A stretch of 64,000 nt of DNA from JABDJX01 sp039942715 (lineage in GTDB: Bacteria > Pseudomonadota > Alphaproteobacteria > Rhodobacterales > Rhodobacteraceae), in the NCBI GenBank assembly GCA_039942715.1, contig JBDVBY010000008.1:1-64000 (forward strand), given 5' to 3'. Below are positions 43,983 to 52,710 of the stretch, in pieces; position 1 is the stretch's first letter; each line of letters begins with the position of its first letter. The notes below the pieces were generated by a model. That model was given only the letters and a program-made list of their open reading frames with translations. It ran no database searches and was not told the origin of the DNA. Position numbers and translations under genes: made by a program.

Positions 43983-44360
43983 ATGACACGTTTAACTCTC
44001 ATCACCGCTGTTGCTCTTTCCCTGATCGGCACCATTGCCTCGGCCAAAACACTGGCCACTGTGAACTCTGACATCGGCCCTGTCATTGCTTCGTCCAAAA
44101 ATGGGCTGACGCTTTACACTTTCCGCAACGACAAAAAGAACACGTCAAATTGCTATGACAACTGCGCCGCTGCATGGCCGCCGTTCACAGCGTCTGCATC
44201 AGCCAAACCAAACGGAGCACTGGGCGTCATCAAACGCAAAGACGGCACGCGTCAATGGGCGCTGAATGGCAAGCCGCTCTACTTCTGGGCAGGCGATAGC
44301 GCGCGCGGCGATGCAACCGGCGACGGCGTTGGCGGTGTCTGGGATGCGGTACGTAAGTAA
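43983..44360 (+). CDS. Exported COG4315-type repeat protein
   Basis: 125 aa. Signal peptide MTRLTLITAVALSLIGTIASA, then two copies of the COG4315 motif Y-x-[FWY]-x-x-D: LYTFRND near residue 42 and LYFWAGD near residue 99, with a conserved NCYDNCAAAWPPF Cys pair between. Members are secreted or lipid-anchored and often lie beside ECF sigma genes; molecular role unknown. It has a clear AAAGGA start site and a probable ECF promoter. Confidence 0.88.
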   Translation: MTRLTLITAVALSLIGTIASAKTLATVNSDIGPVIASSKNGLTLYTFRNDKKNTSNCYDNCAAAWPPFTASASAKPNGALGVIKRKDGTRQWALNGKPLYFWAGDSARGDATGDGVGGVWDAVRK

Positions 44361-44385
44361 TTTAATCAAATAGGGAATTTTTAAA

Positions 44386-44496
44386 ATGACACGTTCAATT
44401 GTACTTTTCATCGCTGTTCTGGCTGTCGCTGCATGTGAAAGCGGAGACCTCTACGGCAACTCTTCAGACAGCAGCTATGGATCGTCAAACTACTGA
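44386..44496 (+). CDS. 36-aa lipoprotein, unknown
   Basis: MTRSIVLFIAVLAVAAC is a complete lipoprotein signal with the lipid Cys at residue 17, followed by ESGDLYGNSSDSSYGSSNY, rich in Ser, Tyr and Gly. AGGGAA lies before the ATG. It starts 25 bases after the COG4315 gene, shares its MTR start, and is followed by a strong terminator, so it ends the same transcript. Very small entericidin-like lipoproteins are a possible parallel, but no family is recognised. Confidence 0.72.
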   Translation: MTRSIVLFIAVLAVAACESGDLYGNSSDSSYGSSNY

Positions 44497-44529
44497 CGAC
44501 CCTGCACCCTTGTAACGGTAACGAGTACC

Positions 44530-44562
44530 AAAGCGACCGCAGTCCCCGTGGTCGCTTTTTTA
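44530..44562 (+). terminator. Rho-independent terminator
   Basis: AGCGACC (44532-44538) pairs with GGTCGCT (44550-44556), then a T run. It ends the COG4315/small-lipoprotein unit; the convergent gcvP gene ends 20 bases further on. Confidence 0.85.
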
Positions 44563-44582
44563 CGTTTTTGCCGACACAAAAG

Positions 44583-47435
44583 TTACTCTGCAGCGTCGAG
44601 ATATTCTTCCAGCGGCGGACAGGTGCAGACCAGATTACGATCCCCAAAGGCATTGTCGACTCGATTGACGGGCGGCCAGTACTTATCCACCCGGAACGCG
44701 CCCGCCGGATAACACCCTTCTTCACGCGAATAGGGGCGATCCCAGTCACCAACCAAGTCTTCGACCGTGTGGGGAGCATTTTTCAGCGGGTTGTTTGCAG
44801 TGTCAATTGCGCCGTCTTCAATCGCCTTTACCTCGGCTCGGATCGCCAGCATCGCATCGCAAAAACGGTCCAGCTCGGCTTTGGTTTCAGATTCTGTTGG
44901 CTCAACCATCAATGTGCCCGCCACGGGCCACGACATGGTGGGCGCGTGAAAGCCGTTGTCGATCAGGCGCTTGGCGATGTCGTCGACTGTGACGCCGGCA
45001 CTTTCCTCAAAGGGTCGGGTGTCCAAAATGCACTCATGCGCGACACGACCCTTAAAGCCGGTGAACAGAACGCCGTACGCGCCCTCAAGCCGCTTGGCGA
45101 TGTAATTCGCATTCAGGATCGCGACTTTCGTCGCTTGCGTCAGACCAGCTCCGCCCATCAGCAAAATATAGGCTTCCGAAATCATCAGAATGCCAGCTGA
45201 TCCAAATGGTGCTGCTGAGACAGGTCCTTCGCGCCCGCCGCTTTCAGGATGTCCGGGGAGGAAGGGGGCAAGATGTGCTTTTACGCCAATCGGCCCCATA
45301 CCGGGACCACCACCGCCGTGCGGGATGCAGAACGTCTTATGCAAATTCAGGTGGCTGACGTCCGATCCGATTTCGCCGGGCTTTGATATCCCGACCATCG
45401 CATTTAAGTTCGCGCCATCAAGATAGACCTGCCCCCCATGTTCATGGGTGATGTCGCAGACCTCGCGCACGGTTTCTTCAAATACGCCGTGTGTCGAGGG
45501 GTATGTGATCATCGCAGCGGCCAGATTGTCGCCCGCGTCGGCTGCCTTGGTGCGAAAATCGTCCAGATCAATGTCGCCCCTTTCGGTGCATTTCACCACC
45601 ACAACCTTCATGCCGCACATCTGCGCGCTGGCCGGGTTTGTGCCATGAGCGTTCACTGGGATCAGACAAATGCGCCGGTCCATATCACCGCGCGAACGAT
45701 GATAGGCCATGATCGTCAACAGCCCGGCGTACTCGCCCTGCGCGCCTGAATTGGGCTGCATCGACATCGCATCATAGCCGGTAATCTGACAGAGCTTGTC
45801 GGCCAGTTCGTTGATCATCTGTGTGTAACCTTCGACCTGTTCTGCAGGGGCAAAGGGGTGGATGTTGGCAAACTCATTCCATGTTACCGGCATCATTTCC
45901 ACAGCGGCATTCAGCTTCATTGTGCACGACCCAAGCGGGATCATCGCGCGGTCAAGTGCCAGATCACGGTCGGCCAGGCGACGCATATAGCGCATCATCT
46001 CTGTTTCGGCGCGGTTCATGTGGAACACCGGGTGCGTCATGAATTCTGACGTGCGGTGATATTGCTGCGGCAGGCGGGTGTAGCCCGCTTCAAAGTCTGG
46101 CGCTTTGAAGTCCAGTCCAAAAGCACGCCAGACGCCTTCCAACACTGCCGGACGCACGGTCTCATCAACGGCGATCCCGATCTTGGTGTCGCCCACAGCG
46201 CGAAAGTTGATCCTCTCACGCCGCCCAGCTTCCATGATCACGCCTTGCAGCGCGCCAACTTCGACCGTCACGGTGTCAAAAAACAGCTTCGGTTCAACCG
46301 TGAAACCGCCCGCTTCAAGCCCCATCACAAGTCGCTCGGTCTTGCGATGCACGCGCTGAGCGATTGCTTTTAGGCCCTCAGGTCCATGGAATACTCCGTA
46401 GAACGACGCCATCACAGCTAGAAGCGCCTGCGCGGTACAAACGTTCGACGTCGCTTTCTCGCGACGAATATGCTGTTCTCGTGTTTGCAACGACAAGCGG
46501 TAGGCCTTGTTGCCGCGCGCATCAATAGACACACCCACAAGGCGACCGGGCATCGCGCGTTTGAATGCATCGCGGCAGGCCATATAGGCGGCGTGCGGTC
46601 CGCCCATGCCCAAAGGCACACCAAAACGCTGCGTACAGCCGACAGCGATATCGGCGCCCATTTCGCCGGGCTCTTTCAGCAACGTCAGCGCAAGGGGATC
46701 AGCGATTACAATGCCAAGCGCCTTCGCGTCGTGAAGTGCTGTAATCTGATCGGTAAAATCGCGCACATGGCCAAAGGTGCCGGGATACTGGAAGACGGCA
46801 GCAAAGACAGCGTCGGCATTCAGATCATCAGGGCAGCCAACGATCACTTCTATGTCCAAAGGAGCTGCGCGCGTCTTGATCACCGCGATGTTTTGAGGAT
46901 GACAATTCTCATCGACAAAGACGCTTTTGGCTTTTGATTTGGCTACGCGCTGTGCCATCGTCACAGCTTCTGCCGCCGCAGTTGCTTCATCCAATAATGA
47001 GGCGTTCGCGACCTCAAGCCCGGTCAAGTCAGAGATCATCGTCTGAAAATTCAAAAGCGCTTCAAGTCGCCCCTGAGAAATCTCGGGCTGATAGGGCGTA
47101 TAGGCGGTGTACCACGCTGGGTTTTCCAGAATATTTCGCTGGATCGCAGGAGGCGTTACCGTACCGTAGTAGCCTTGCCCGATCATCGTGGTGAACACGT
47201 CGTTCTTTTTGGCAACTTGCTTCATGTGCCAGATCAACTCACGCTCGGACTTGGGCTTGCCCATCTCGAGTGGTTCTTTTTGGCGGATCGATTCTGGCAC
47301 CGTCTGCTCGATCAGTTCATCCAACGAGCCAACCCCAAGCGTTGTCAGCATCTCGGCCATTTCAGCCGGCGAAGGGCCAATGTGGCGGCGATTAGCAAAG
47401 TCGTACGGCAGATAGTCAGTTGGTGTGAAGGTCAT
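44583..47435 (-). CDS. gcvP: Glycine dehydrogenase (decarboxylating), P-protein
   Basis: 950 aa, single-chain form with both half-domains. N-terminal RRHIGPSPAEMAEML, GYYGTVTPPAIQRNILENPAWYTAYTPYQPEISQGRLEALLNFQ, and the PLP-lysine block HLNLHKTFCIPHGGGGPGMGPIGV are diagnostic. It decarboxylates glycine and loads the aminomethyl group on the lipoyl arm of GcvH. Last gene of the riboswitch-controlled gcvT-gcvH-VOC-gcvP operon. Confidence 0.97.
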   Translation of the reverse strand: MTFTPTDYLPYDFANRRHIGPSPAEMAEMLTTLGVGSLDELIEQTVPESIRQKEPLEMGKPKSERELIWHMKQVAKKNDVFTTMIGQGYYGTVTPPAIQRNILENPAWYTAYTPYQPEISQGRLEALLNFQTMISDLTGLEVANASLLDEATAAAEAVTMAQRVAKSKAKSVFVDENCHPQNIAVIKTRAAPLDIEVIVGCPDDLNADAVFAAVFQYPGTFGHVRDFTDQITALHDAKALGIVIADPLALTLLKEPGEMGADIAVGCTQRFGVPLGMGGPHAAYMACRDAFKRAMPGRLVGVSIDARGNKAYRLSLQTREQHIRREKATSNVCTAQALLAVMASFYGVFHGPEGLKAIAQRVHRKTERLVMGLEAGGFTVEPKLFFDTVTVEVGALQGVIMEAGRRERINFRAVGDTKIGIAVDETVRPAVLEGVWRAFGLDFKAPDFEAGYTRLPQQYHRTSEFMTHPVFHMNRAETEMMRYMRRLADRDLALDRAMIPLGSCTMKLNAAVEMMPVTWNEFANIHPFAPAEQVEGYTQMINELADKLCQITGYDAMSMQPNSGAQGEYAGLLTIMAYHRSRGDMDRRICLIPVNAHGTNPASAQMCGMKVVVVKCTERGDIDLDDFRTKAADAGDNLAAAMITYPSTHGVFEETVREVCDITHEHGGQVYLDGANLNAMVGISKPGEIGSDVSHLNLHKTFCIPHGGGGPGMGPIGVKAHLAPFLPGHPESGGREGPVSAAPFGSAGILMISEAYILLMGGAGLTQATKVAILNANYIAKRLEGAYGVLFTGFKGRVAHECILDTRPFEESAGVTVDDIAKRLIDNGFHAPTMSWPVAGTLMVEPTESETKAELDRFCDAMLAIRAEVKAIEDGAIDTANNPLKNAPHTVEDLVGDWDRPYSREEGCYPAGAFRVDKYWPPVNRVDNAFGDRNLVCTCPPLEEYLDAAE

Positions 47436-47453
47436 CGCAACGATCCCTTGTGC

Positions 47454-47801
47454 TCACTCATGAATTAAAACGTTTATTAGATGCCCATCTGGGTCTTTGA
47501 CGTAAAACCGTCTTGCGCCCCATGGCTCGGACACAGGGCCATAGGTCGGCACGTGGCCGGCTTTTTCAAGCCGTTCCAAGATTGGCTCAAGGGCGTCGAC
47601 CTCAATCGATAAAACCGGCAATTCGGTTCCCGAACCACCTTCAGATGCCAGCGACAATTGCGTCTGCTGTTCATCGTTTGAAAGGGTCACGATAAAGCCT
47701 GCATCCATCGCAATATCGATCCCAAAGATGTCGACGTAGAACGCCGCCAAAGCTTGCGGATCAGAGCTGTGCAAATTGGGAACGATGCGCAATACGGTCA
47801 T
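47454..47801 (-). CDS. VOC-superfamily protein within the gcv operon
   Basis: 115 aa, one glyoxalase/bleomycin-resistance fold unit with paired beta-alpha-beta-beta-beta modules: VPNLHSSDPQALAAFYVDIFG and RRFYVKDPDGHLINVLIHE. His10 and the C-terminal Glu could be metal ligands. It lies 18 bases before gcvP and 3 bases after gcvH on the same strand, so it is co-transcribed with the glycine cleavage genes. No role in glycine metabolism is known. Confidence 0.85.
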   Translation of the reverse strand: MTVLRIVPNLHSSDPQALAAFYVDIFGIDIAMDAGFIVTLSNDEQQTQLSLASEGGSGTELPVLSIEVDALEPILERLEKAGHVPTYGPVSEPWGARRFYVKDPDGHLINVLIHE

Positions 47802-47804
47802 TAT

Positions 47805-48164
47805 TCAGTCAATAAATTCCTTGTAGGCATCTTCGTCCATATAGGCGTTGATCTGGCTCAGATCCTCGACCTTCATCTTAAAGAACCAAGCCGCGCTAAG
47901 CGGGTCTTCGTTGACCAGACCGGGGTTGTCGACTAGATCGTCATTCACCGCGATAATCTCGCCATCCAAAGGCGCTGTGATATCCGAGGCTGCCTTGACG
48001 CTTTCGATCACGACAATGTCGTCGCCTTTGGCCACTTTGGTTTCGGCTTCCGGCAATTCGACAAACACCACATCGCCCAATTGCTCGGATGCGTGTTCGG
48101 TGATGCCCACAACCACAACGTCGTCTTCAACGCGCAGCCATTCGTGCTCTTCAGTGTACTTCAT
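47805..48164 (-). CDS. gcvH: Glycine cleavage system H protein
   Basis: 119 aa. HEWLRVEDDVVVVGITEHASEQLGDVVFVELPE and IESVKAASDI with the lipoylated Lys57 are the H-protein signature. It shuttles the aminomethyl group between GcvP and GcvT. Twenty bases separate it from gcvT. Confidence 0.97.
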   Translation of the reverse strand: MKYTEEHEWLRVEDDVVVVGITEHASEQLGDVVFVELPEAETKVAKGDDIVVIESVKAASDITAPLDGEIIAVNDDLVDNPGLVNEDPLSAAWFFKMKVEDLSQINAYMDEDAYKEFID

Positions 48165-48183
48165 TTCAAAACTCCCCAGTTTC

Positions 48184-49290
48184 TTATCGTTTGTAAGTTG
48201 CAGCGCGAAACGGCAGATCAGAGACTGTCACCGGCATTCGCTTGCCGCGAACTTCTGCTTCCAGTTGCGTGCCAGTTTTCGACAGCTTCGTCAAAACATA
48301 GCCCATCGAAATAGGCCGCTCCAGCGAGGGGGCAAATCCGCCAGAGGTGATTTCACCGACCTGTTCGTCCCCATCAAAAAGCTTTGTTCCTGCGCGCATC
48401 GGCGCGCGCCCGTCTGGCAAAAGTCCGACACGTTTACGTGCTGGCCCGTCGTTCATTTCCCGCAAAATGCGATCCGCGCCGGGAAAACCGCCAGCGCGTG
48501 CGCCACCTGCACGTCGCGCCTTTTGGATCGCCCAGTTTAGCGACGCCTCAATCGGCGAGGTGCCCGTGTCGATGTCTGAACCATAAAGGCAAAGCCCGGC
48601 CTCAAGGCGCAGCGAGTCTCGTGCGCCAAGGCCAATCGGCACAACGCTCGCTTGTGAAAGCAGATCTTTGGCAAATTGCTCTGCGGCGCCTTCGGGCACA
48701 GAAATCTCATACCCATCTTCGCCGGTGTATCCAGAGCGCGAGACCCATACTTCGACGCCATTCCAATCAAGCGTCGCCACATCCATGAACCGCATCAAAG
48801 CCGCACCCGGCGCTAACGCGTTAAGAGCGGCTTCCGCCTTTGGCCCCTGCAATGCAATCAACGCACGGTCTGTAATTGGCTCAACAGTACAACTATGTGA
48901 AAGGTGCCGCTCCAGATGGGCGATGTCTTCTGCTTTGCACGCCGCATTCACCACAAGAAACAGATGGTTTCCGCGATTGGCAACCATCAGGTCATCCAGA
49001 ATTCCACCGTCCTCGTTGGTAAACATCGCATAGCGCTGTCGCCCTTCGGCCAGCCCTGCAATATCAACCGGCACAAGGCTTTCAAGCGCACCAGCCGCAT
49101 TCGTGCCTGTGATCCGAACCTGCCCCATGTGGCTCACATCAAAAAGCCCAGCGCCTTCGCGGCAGGCCAAATGCTCTTTCATCACGCCATCCGGATACTG
49201 CACCGGCATCTCGTAACCGGCAAAGGGCACCATCTTGGCCCCAAGCGAAACGTGCAGGTCATAAAGCGGTGTACGGTGCAACTCAGACAT
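48184..49290 (-). CDS. gcvT: Glycine cleavage system aminomethyltransferase (T protein)
   Basis: 368 aa from the ATG with complement at 49288-49290 (GAGGAGAG upstream). GAKMVPFAGYEMPVQYPDGVMKEHLACREGAGLFDVSHMGQ, YTGEDGYEI and the folate-site Asp are as in GcvT. Releases ammonia and passes the C1 unit to tetrahydrofolate. First gene of the operon and directly behind the glycine riboswitch. Confidence 0.96.
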   Translation of the reverse strand: MSELHRTPLYDLHVSLGAKMVPFAGYEMPVQYPDGVMKEHLACREGAGLFDVSHMGQVRITGTNAAGALESLVPVDIAGLAEGRQRYAMFTNEDGGILDDLMVANRGNHLFLVVNAACKAEDIAHLERHLSHSCTVEPITDRALIALQGPKAEAALNALAPGAALMRFMDVATLDWNGVEVWVSRSGYTGEDGYEISVPEGAAEQFAKDLLSQASVVPIGLGARDSLRLEAGLCLYGSDIDTGTSPIEASLNWAIQKARRAGGARAGGFPGADRILREMNDGPARKRVGLLPDGRAPMRAGTKLFDGDEQVGEITSGGFAPSLERPISMGYVLTKLSKTGTQLEAEVRGKRMPVTVSDLPFRAATYKR

Positions 49291-49349
49291 CGGGCTCTCC
49301 TCACCGACGTTCACGCGCCGGGCACTATTCGGGCAATTGCTTTGCCCGC

Positions 49350-49520
49350 CAGCACCCCCTCTGTCCATTGGCCTGAGATCGCTATCCCTTCGGCGGCCCG
49401 TCAGGCGGGCACTCTCCAGAGTTTTATCGCACGGCGGTCCCTGTTGCCTGAGAGTTTACCGGGGCGGTTGCTCCTTCGGCACCGGGGCTAACCCCGACTT
49501 CTCCCGTCGCGCGTCCTTTG
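49350..49520 (-). ncRNA. Tandem glycine riboswitch
   Basis: Reading leftward, two aptamer cores follow one another: GCCGAAGGAGCAACC with AAACTCTCAGGCAACAGGG (about 49475-49435), then ACTCTGGAGAG linker, then GCCGAAGGGATAGC with ATCTCAGGCCAATGGACAGAG (about 49405-49358). This is the standard double glycine aptamer. A 7-bp hairpin (CGGGCAA/TTGCCCG, 49330-49348) follows before gcvT and probably belongs to the expression platform. Glycine binding normally turns gcv expression on. Confidence 0.9.
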
Positions 49521-49588
49521 GATACGATGGTTTACAGCGGGCTTGCAAGGTCTTGAATTTTCGCGGCGGGCGGGCCAAGTCGTTTCCC

Positions 49589-50146
49589 ATGACATCCCCC
49601 TTTTTCTTTGGCTACGGCTCGCTCGTGAATCGCGCCACACATCTCTACTCACAGGCGTATCCCGCACAGATCAAAGGGTGGCGGCGCGCGTGGCGTCATG
49701 TGGAGGGGCGAGAGGTTGCGTTTCTGACGGCCGTTCCCGATCAAAACAGCACAATCGATGGGTTGATCGCGGGGGTTCCAGATGGGGACTGGAGCGCGCT
49801 GGATGCGCGCGAGGTCTGGTACCAACGCGACATTGCCAAAGATGTAAGCCACACACTGACATCAACGCCCCACATTGAAATCTACCATGCCCCGGAAGCG
49901 TTGCACCGACATGCTACTGCCCCGCACCCCGTGCTGCTGAGTTATATTGATGTGGTGGTTCAGGGCTATCTGAGCGAGTTTGGCGAAAACGGCGTTGCGC
50001 GTTTTTTCGAGACAACAGATGGCTGGGACGCACCGATTAAGAACGACCGCAATACGCCAATCTACCCACGGCATCAAAAGCTGTCACGTTATCAAAAAAA
50101 GCTTGTCGATCTCCATCTCAACCGCGTTTGTGCAAAACGCATTTGA
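49589..50146 (+). CDS. Gamma-glutamylcyclotransferase-like (GGCT/AIG2 fold) protein
   Basis: 185 aa from the ATG at 49589; a frame extension upstream runs antisense through the riboswitch and is rejected. FFFGYGSLVNRATHLY is the GGCT substrate-loop signature (YGSL), and GWRRAWRH follows as in the fold. The expected catalytic Glu is not obvious, so enzymatic activity is uncertain. Rightward, alone, between the riboswitch and the MATE gene. Confidence 0.78.
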   Translation: MTSPFFFGYGSLVNRATHLYSQAYPAQIKGWRRAWRHVEGREVAFLTAVPDQNSTIDGLIAGVPDGDWSALDAREVWYQRDIAKDVSHTLTSTPHIEIYHAPEALHRHATAPHPVLLSYIDVVVQGYLSEFGENGVARFFETTDGWDAPIKNDRNTPIYPRHQKLSRYQKKLVDLHLNRVCAKRI

Positions 50147-50155
50147 TCTTCATCT

Positions 50156-50223
50156 ATTGAAAAATACTCCGGGGAGGTCTGGAGGGGCAGCGCCCCTCCA
50201 GTTGATCGACGCATCAAAGGTGC
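50156..50223 (-). repeat. Dispersed GC-hairpin repeat, copy 4 (long form, inverted)
   Basis: CTGGAGGGGC at 50179-50188 pairs with GCCCCTCCAG around GC, preceded by AAAAATACTCCGGGGAGGT. It continues rightward into TTGATCGACGCATCA and AAGGTGCGGCGAAATCA, a tail shared with the copy at 60670-60740. It lies at the 3' end of the leftward MATE gene. Confidence 0.7.
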
Positions 50224-50230
50224 GGCGAAA

Positions 50231-51616
50231 TCAACGTCTGTGATGGAACAGCGTGTGTAGTCTTGCGTGACGTGCGAACGGAGCGTTTTCGCCGCCAGCA
50301 CCATCCGCACTTGCCAGAACTTTGCGCGTCAACACCCAAGCGATCGCGGCAAAGATCACGCCACCGATGGCTTGCCCGATCAAAACACCCGGCGCGCCAA
50401 ACCATGCAGCGCCTACGATCACCAAAGGAATTGTTCCAAGCGTATGACGTCCCCAGTTGATCCATGTCGAATAAAACGGATGGCCCAGATTGTTGAACGC
50501 CGCATTGCTAGCAAAGATCACCCCGTTGAAGAAAAAAGCGAGCGCCAGTGGTCCGCAGAACAGGAAAATCAACTCAAGTGTGATCCCGTCGGCCTCAAAC
50601 AGCGCGGCAATCGGCTCACGGATTGCAAAGAGAATGCCTGTCACCAAGACCACGACCAGCCCCATGAACAATACTGCATCTCGCATCGCCTCGCGCACCC
50701 GGTCGGGCCGTCCACCGCCTGCATTCTGTCCAATGATCGGTCCCAATGCGCCAGAGAGTGCAAATATTACGCCAAAGGCAATCGGTGTCATGCGCCCGAT
50801 GATCGCCATGCCCGCAACAGCCGCTTCGCCGAACTCGGCCATGGAACGGGTCACATAGGCTTGCCCAATCGGCGTGGCGAGTTGGGTCAAGATCGCCGGC
50901 GCTGCGATAGCTGCCACAGGTACCAGATCATGGGCTACGTCCTTGGGGGCTGCGAGCGCTTTGTGATGCCGGATCAGGGGCATGATCCCAAACCAAGCAA
51001 TCGCAAACCGGGCTGCAACCGAGGCCAAGGCTGCACCTGTCAGCTCAAGGTCGAGTCCAAAAATTAGGATCGGATCCAAAACCGCATTCACTACGCCGCC
51101 CCAGACAGTGGCCATCATTGCACGCCGCGCATCGCCGTAAGCGCGCAAAATTGCACTGCCCACCATGCCAAATATCAAGAGAGGCAAAGACGGGATGATG
51201 ATTGCCAAATATGAAACTGATAGATCAAGCGTTTCGCCAGAGGCACCCATCAAAGCGGATAGATACTCCAAATTCGACCAGACCACGGCCGCAAAGATTA
51301 CGCCAAAAAGAATACCGTAAATCAATGTGTTGGTTGCGCGTCTGCGCGCCAATTCGCCGTCACCTGCGCCCAAAGCCCGCGACACCAAAGCGCCCGCTGC
51401 AATCGCCATTCCGATGCCAAAAGAGGAGGTAAAAAACAGGATCGCGCCTGCGTATCCGATGGCGGCGGCAAGCTCAGCCTTGCCCAACATCGAGATAAAA
51501 ATCATGTCGACGAAATCGACAACAAACACCGCCATCAGTCCAACTGAGGCGGTCAGTGACATCACCGATATATGACGAAAGAGGCTTCCCTCTAAGAACT
51601 TGGCCTGACCGTCCAT
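50231..51616 (-). CDS. MATE-family multidrug efflux transporter
   Basis: 461 aa with twelve predicted helices. ASVGLMAVFVVDFVDMIFISMLGKAELAA and ATNTLIYGILFGVIFA are conserved MATE blocks, with internal two-fold repeat (second half beginning near AAIAAPAILTQLATPIGQAYV). Exports cationic or organic compounds by Na+ or H+ exchange. Its leader contains a 9-bp hairpin next to the ribosome-binding site. Confidence 0.92.
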   Translation of the reverse strand: MDGQAKFLEGSLFRHISVMSLTASVGLMAVFVVDFVDMIFISMLGKAELAAAIGYAGAILFFTSSFGIGMAIAAGALVSRALGAGDGELARRRATNTLIYGILFGVIFAAVVWSNLEYLSALMGASGETLDLSVSYLAIIIPSLPLLIFGMVGSAILRAYGDARRAMMATVWGGVVNAVLDPILIFGLDLELTGAALASVAARFAIAWFGIMPLIRHHKALAAPKDVAHDLVPVAAIAAPAILTQLATPIGQAYVTRSMAEFGEAAVAGMAIIGRMTPIAFGVIFALSGALGPIIGQNAGGGRPDRVREAMRDAVLFMGLVVVLVTGILFAIREPIAALFEADGITLELIFLFCGPLALAFFFNGVIFASNAAFNNLGHPFYSTWINWGRHTLGTIPLVIVGAAWFGAPGVLIGQAIGGVIFAAIAWVLTRKVLASADGAGGENAPFARHARLHTLFHHRR

Positions 51617-51627
51617 GCAAAACGTCT

Positions 51628-51659
51628 CCCCGGTTTCACCCTGACAGGCAAAACCGGGG
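51628..51659 (-). promoter_or_regulatory. Hairpin in the MATE gene leader
   Basis: CCCCGGTTT (51628-51636) pairs perfectly with AAACCGGGG (51651-51659) around a 14-base loop. Reading leftward the GGGG of the 3' arm is part of GGGGAG, the likely ribosome-binding site of the MATE gene that starts at 51616. It may terminate the upstream hydrolase gene, gate MATE translation, or both. Confidence 0.5.
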
Positions 51660-51671
51660 CTGCCAAGATTT

Positions 51672-52598
51672 TTACAGCATCAGCTGGTAGGTCGCTGGCA
51701 CATAATGAAAGGCGCCGGGACCTTCGGTTGTGACATAGCCGACACCGGGGAAGGGCATGTGATAGCCCACCAGCGGAAACTTGTCGGCAGCGGCCATGCC
51801 AAGCACTTTCTTACGCGATGCGGCAGCGCCTGCTTTGTCCATGTCAAAGCGCACTTCCCAATCAGGGTAGGCCAGCGACCAGACATAGTGGTTGGCCAAA
51901 TCCGCCATCAGGAACAACTGCTCGCCGTTTGATTCAAGCATATAGCCCATGTGGCCTGGCGTGTGACCAAAGGCAGCAACACCGGTGATGCCTGACACAA
52001 CAGAGCCACCATCGCCAATAAAGCTCATCTTTTCCGCCAGCGGTTTGACCATGCCATCAAAACGTTCGTTCCCAGCGGCCGCCCAGTGATCGTATTCGAC
52101 CTGACCCGTCACATAGCGTGCATTCGGGAAGGTGGCTGTGCCTTCGTTCATCAGCCCACCAATGTGATCGCCGTGCATGTGGGTGATTACGACGATTGTG
52201 ATGTCTTCGGGCGTCAGGCCCGCTTGATCAAGTGCCGCGGTGATGCCGCCTGCGTTCAGTCCGGTGTCAAACAGAACAACCTCTGATCCGGTGCGTACGA
52301 CAGTCGGTGTAAAGAAGAACTGCGATTTGTCCGATGGGATAAAATTGGCGTCGCTCACCGCTTTGAATTCGTCAGCGCCGACGTTCATACCAAAAATGCC
52401 CTGCGGATCATCCTCGACTGTGCGCGTGCCCGCCAAGAGAGTGGATACCTCAAAGTCGCCAATCGCAAATGAGTGTTGCATCGAATTTTTCGGACCAGCG
52501 TGGCCGGCGGCGATGGCGGGGGCGCCAACGGCGGCTCCAAGGGGAAGCGCGGCTGCACCAGCGAGCAATGTGCGGCGGGACAGGTTAAGATCGGTCAT
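51672..52598 (-). CDS. Tat-exported metallo-beta-lactamase-fold hydrolase
   Basis: 308 aa. A twin-arginine signal (NLSRRTLLAGAAALPLGAAV) precedes an MBL domain with HMHGDH (His140, His142, Asp144, His145), GHTPGH (His212, His216), Asp233 and a late His280, a full binuclear zinc site. The arrangement with GHTPGHMGYMLESNGEQL is like methyl-parathion hydrolase and related AHL lactonases. It is therefore a periplasmic hydrolase; lactonase activity against the window's own LuxI product is a hypothesis only. A 16-bp palindrome precedes it. Confidence 0.9.
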   Translation of the reverse strand: MTDLNLSRRTLLAGAAALPLGAAVGAPAIAAGHAGPKNSMQHSFAIGDFEVSTLLAGTRTVEDDPQGIFGMNVGADEFKAVSDANFIPSDKSQFFFTPTVVRTGSEVVLFDTGLNAGGITAALDQAGLTPEDITIVVITHMHGDHIGGLMNEGTATFPNARYVTGQVEYDHWAAAGNERFDGMVKPLAEKMSFIGDGGSVVSGITGVAAFGHTPGHMGYMLESNGEQLFLMADLANHYVWSLAYPDWEVRFDMDKAGAAASRKKVLGMAAADKFPLVGYHMPFPGVGYVTTEGPGAFHYVPATYQLML

Positions 52599-52624
52599 GG
52601 AACGTTCCTTTTGAGTGCAGATTC

Positions 52625-52640
52625 AAAATATCGATATTTT
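52625..52640. promoter_or_regulatory. 16-bp palindrome before the MBL hydrolase gene
   Basis: AAAATATCGATATTTT is a perfect palindrome 27 bases before the hydrolase start and 71 bases after the MarR gene end. Size and symmetry suit a MarR-family dimer; the MarR gene is the immediate neighbour. Confidence 0.6.
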
Positions 52641-52710
52641 TCAAAATAGCGCAATTGAGCATTAGTCAAACTCAATTCTGCGTGTTGCTGTGCAAAGCTC
52701 TGCCGAAACG

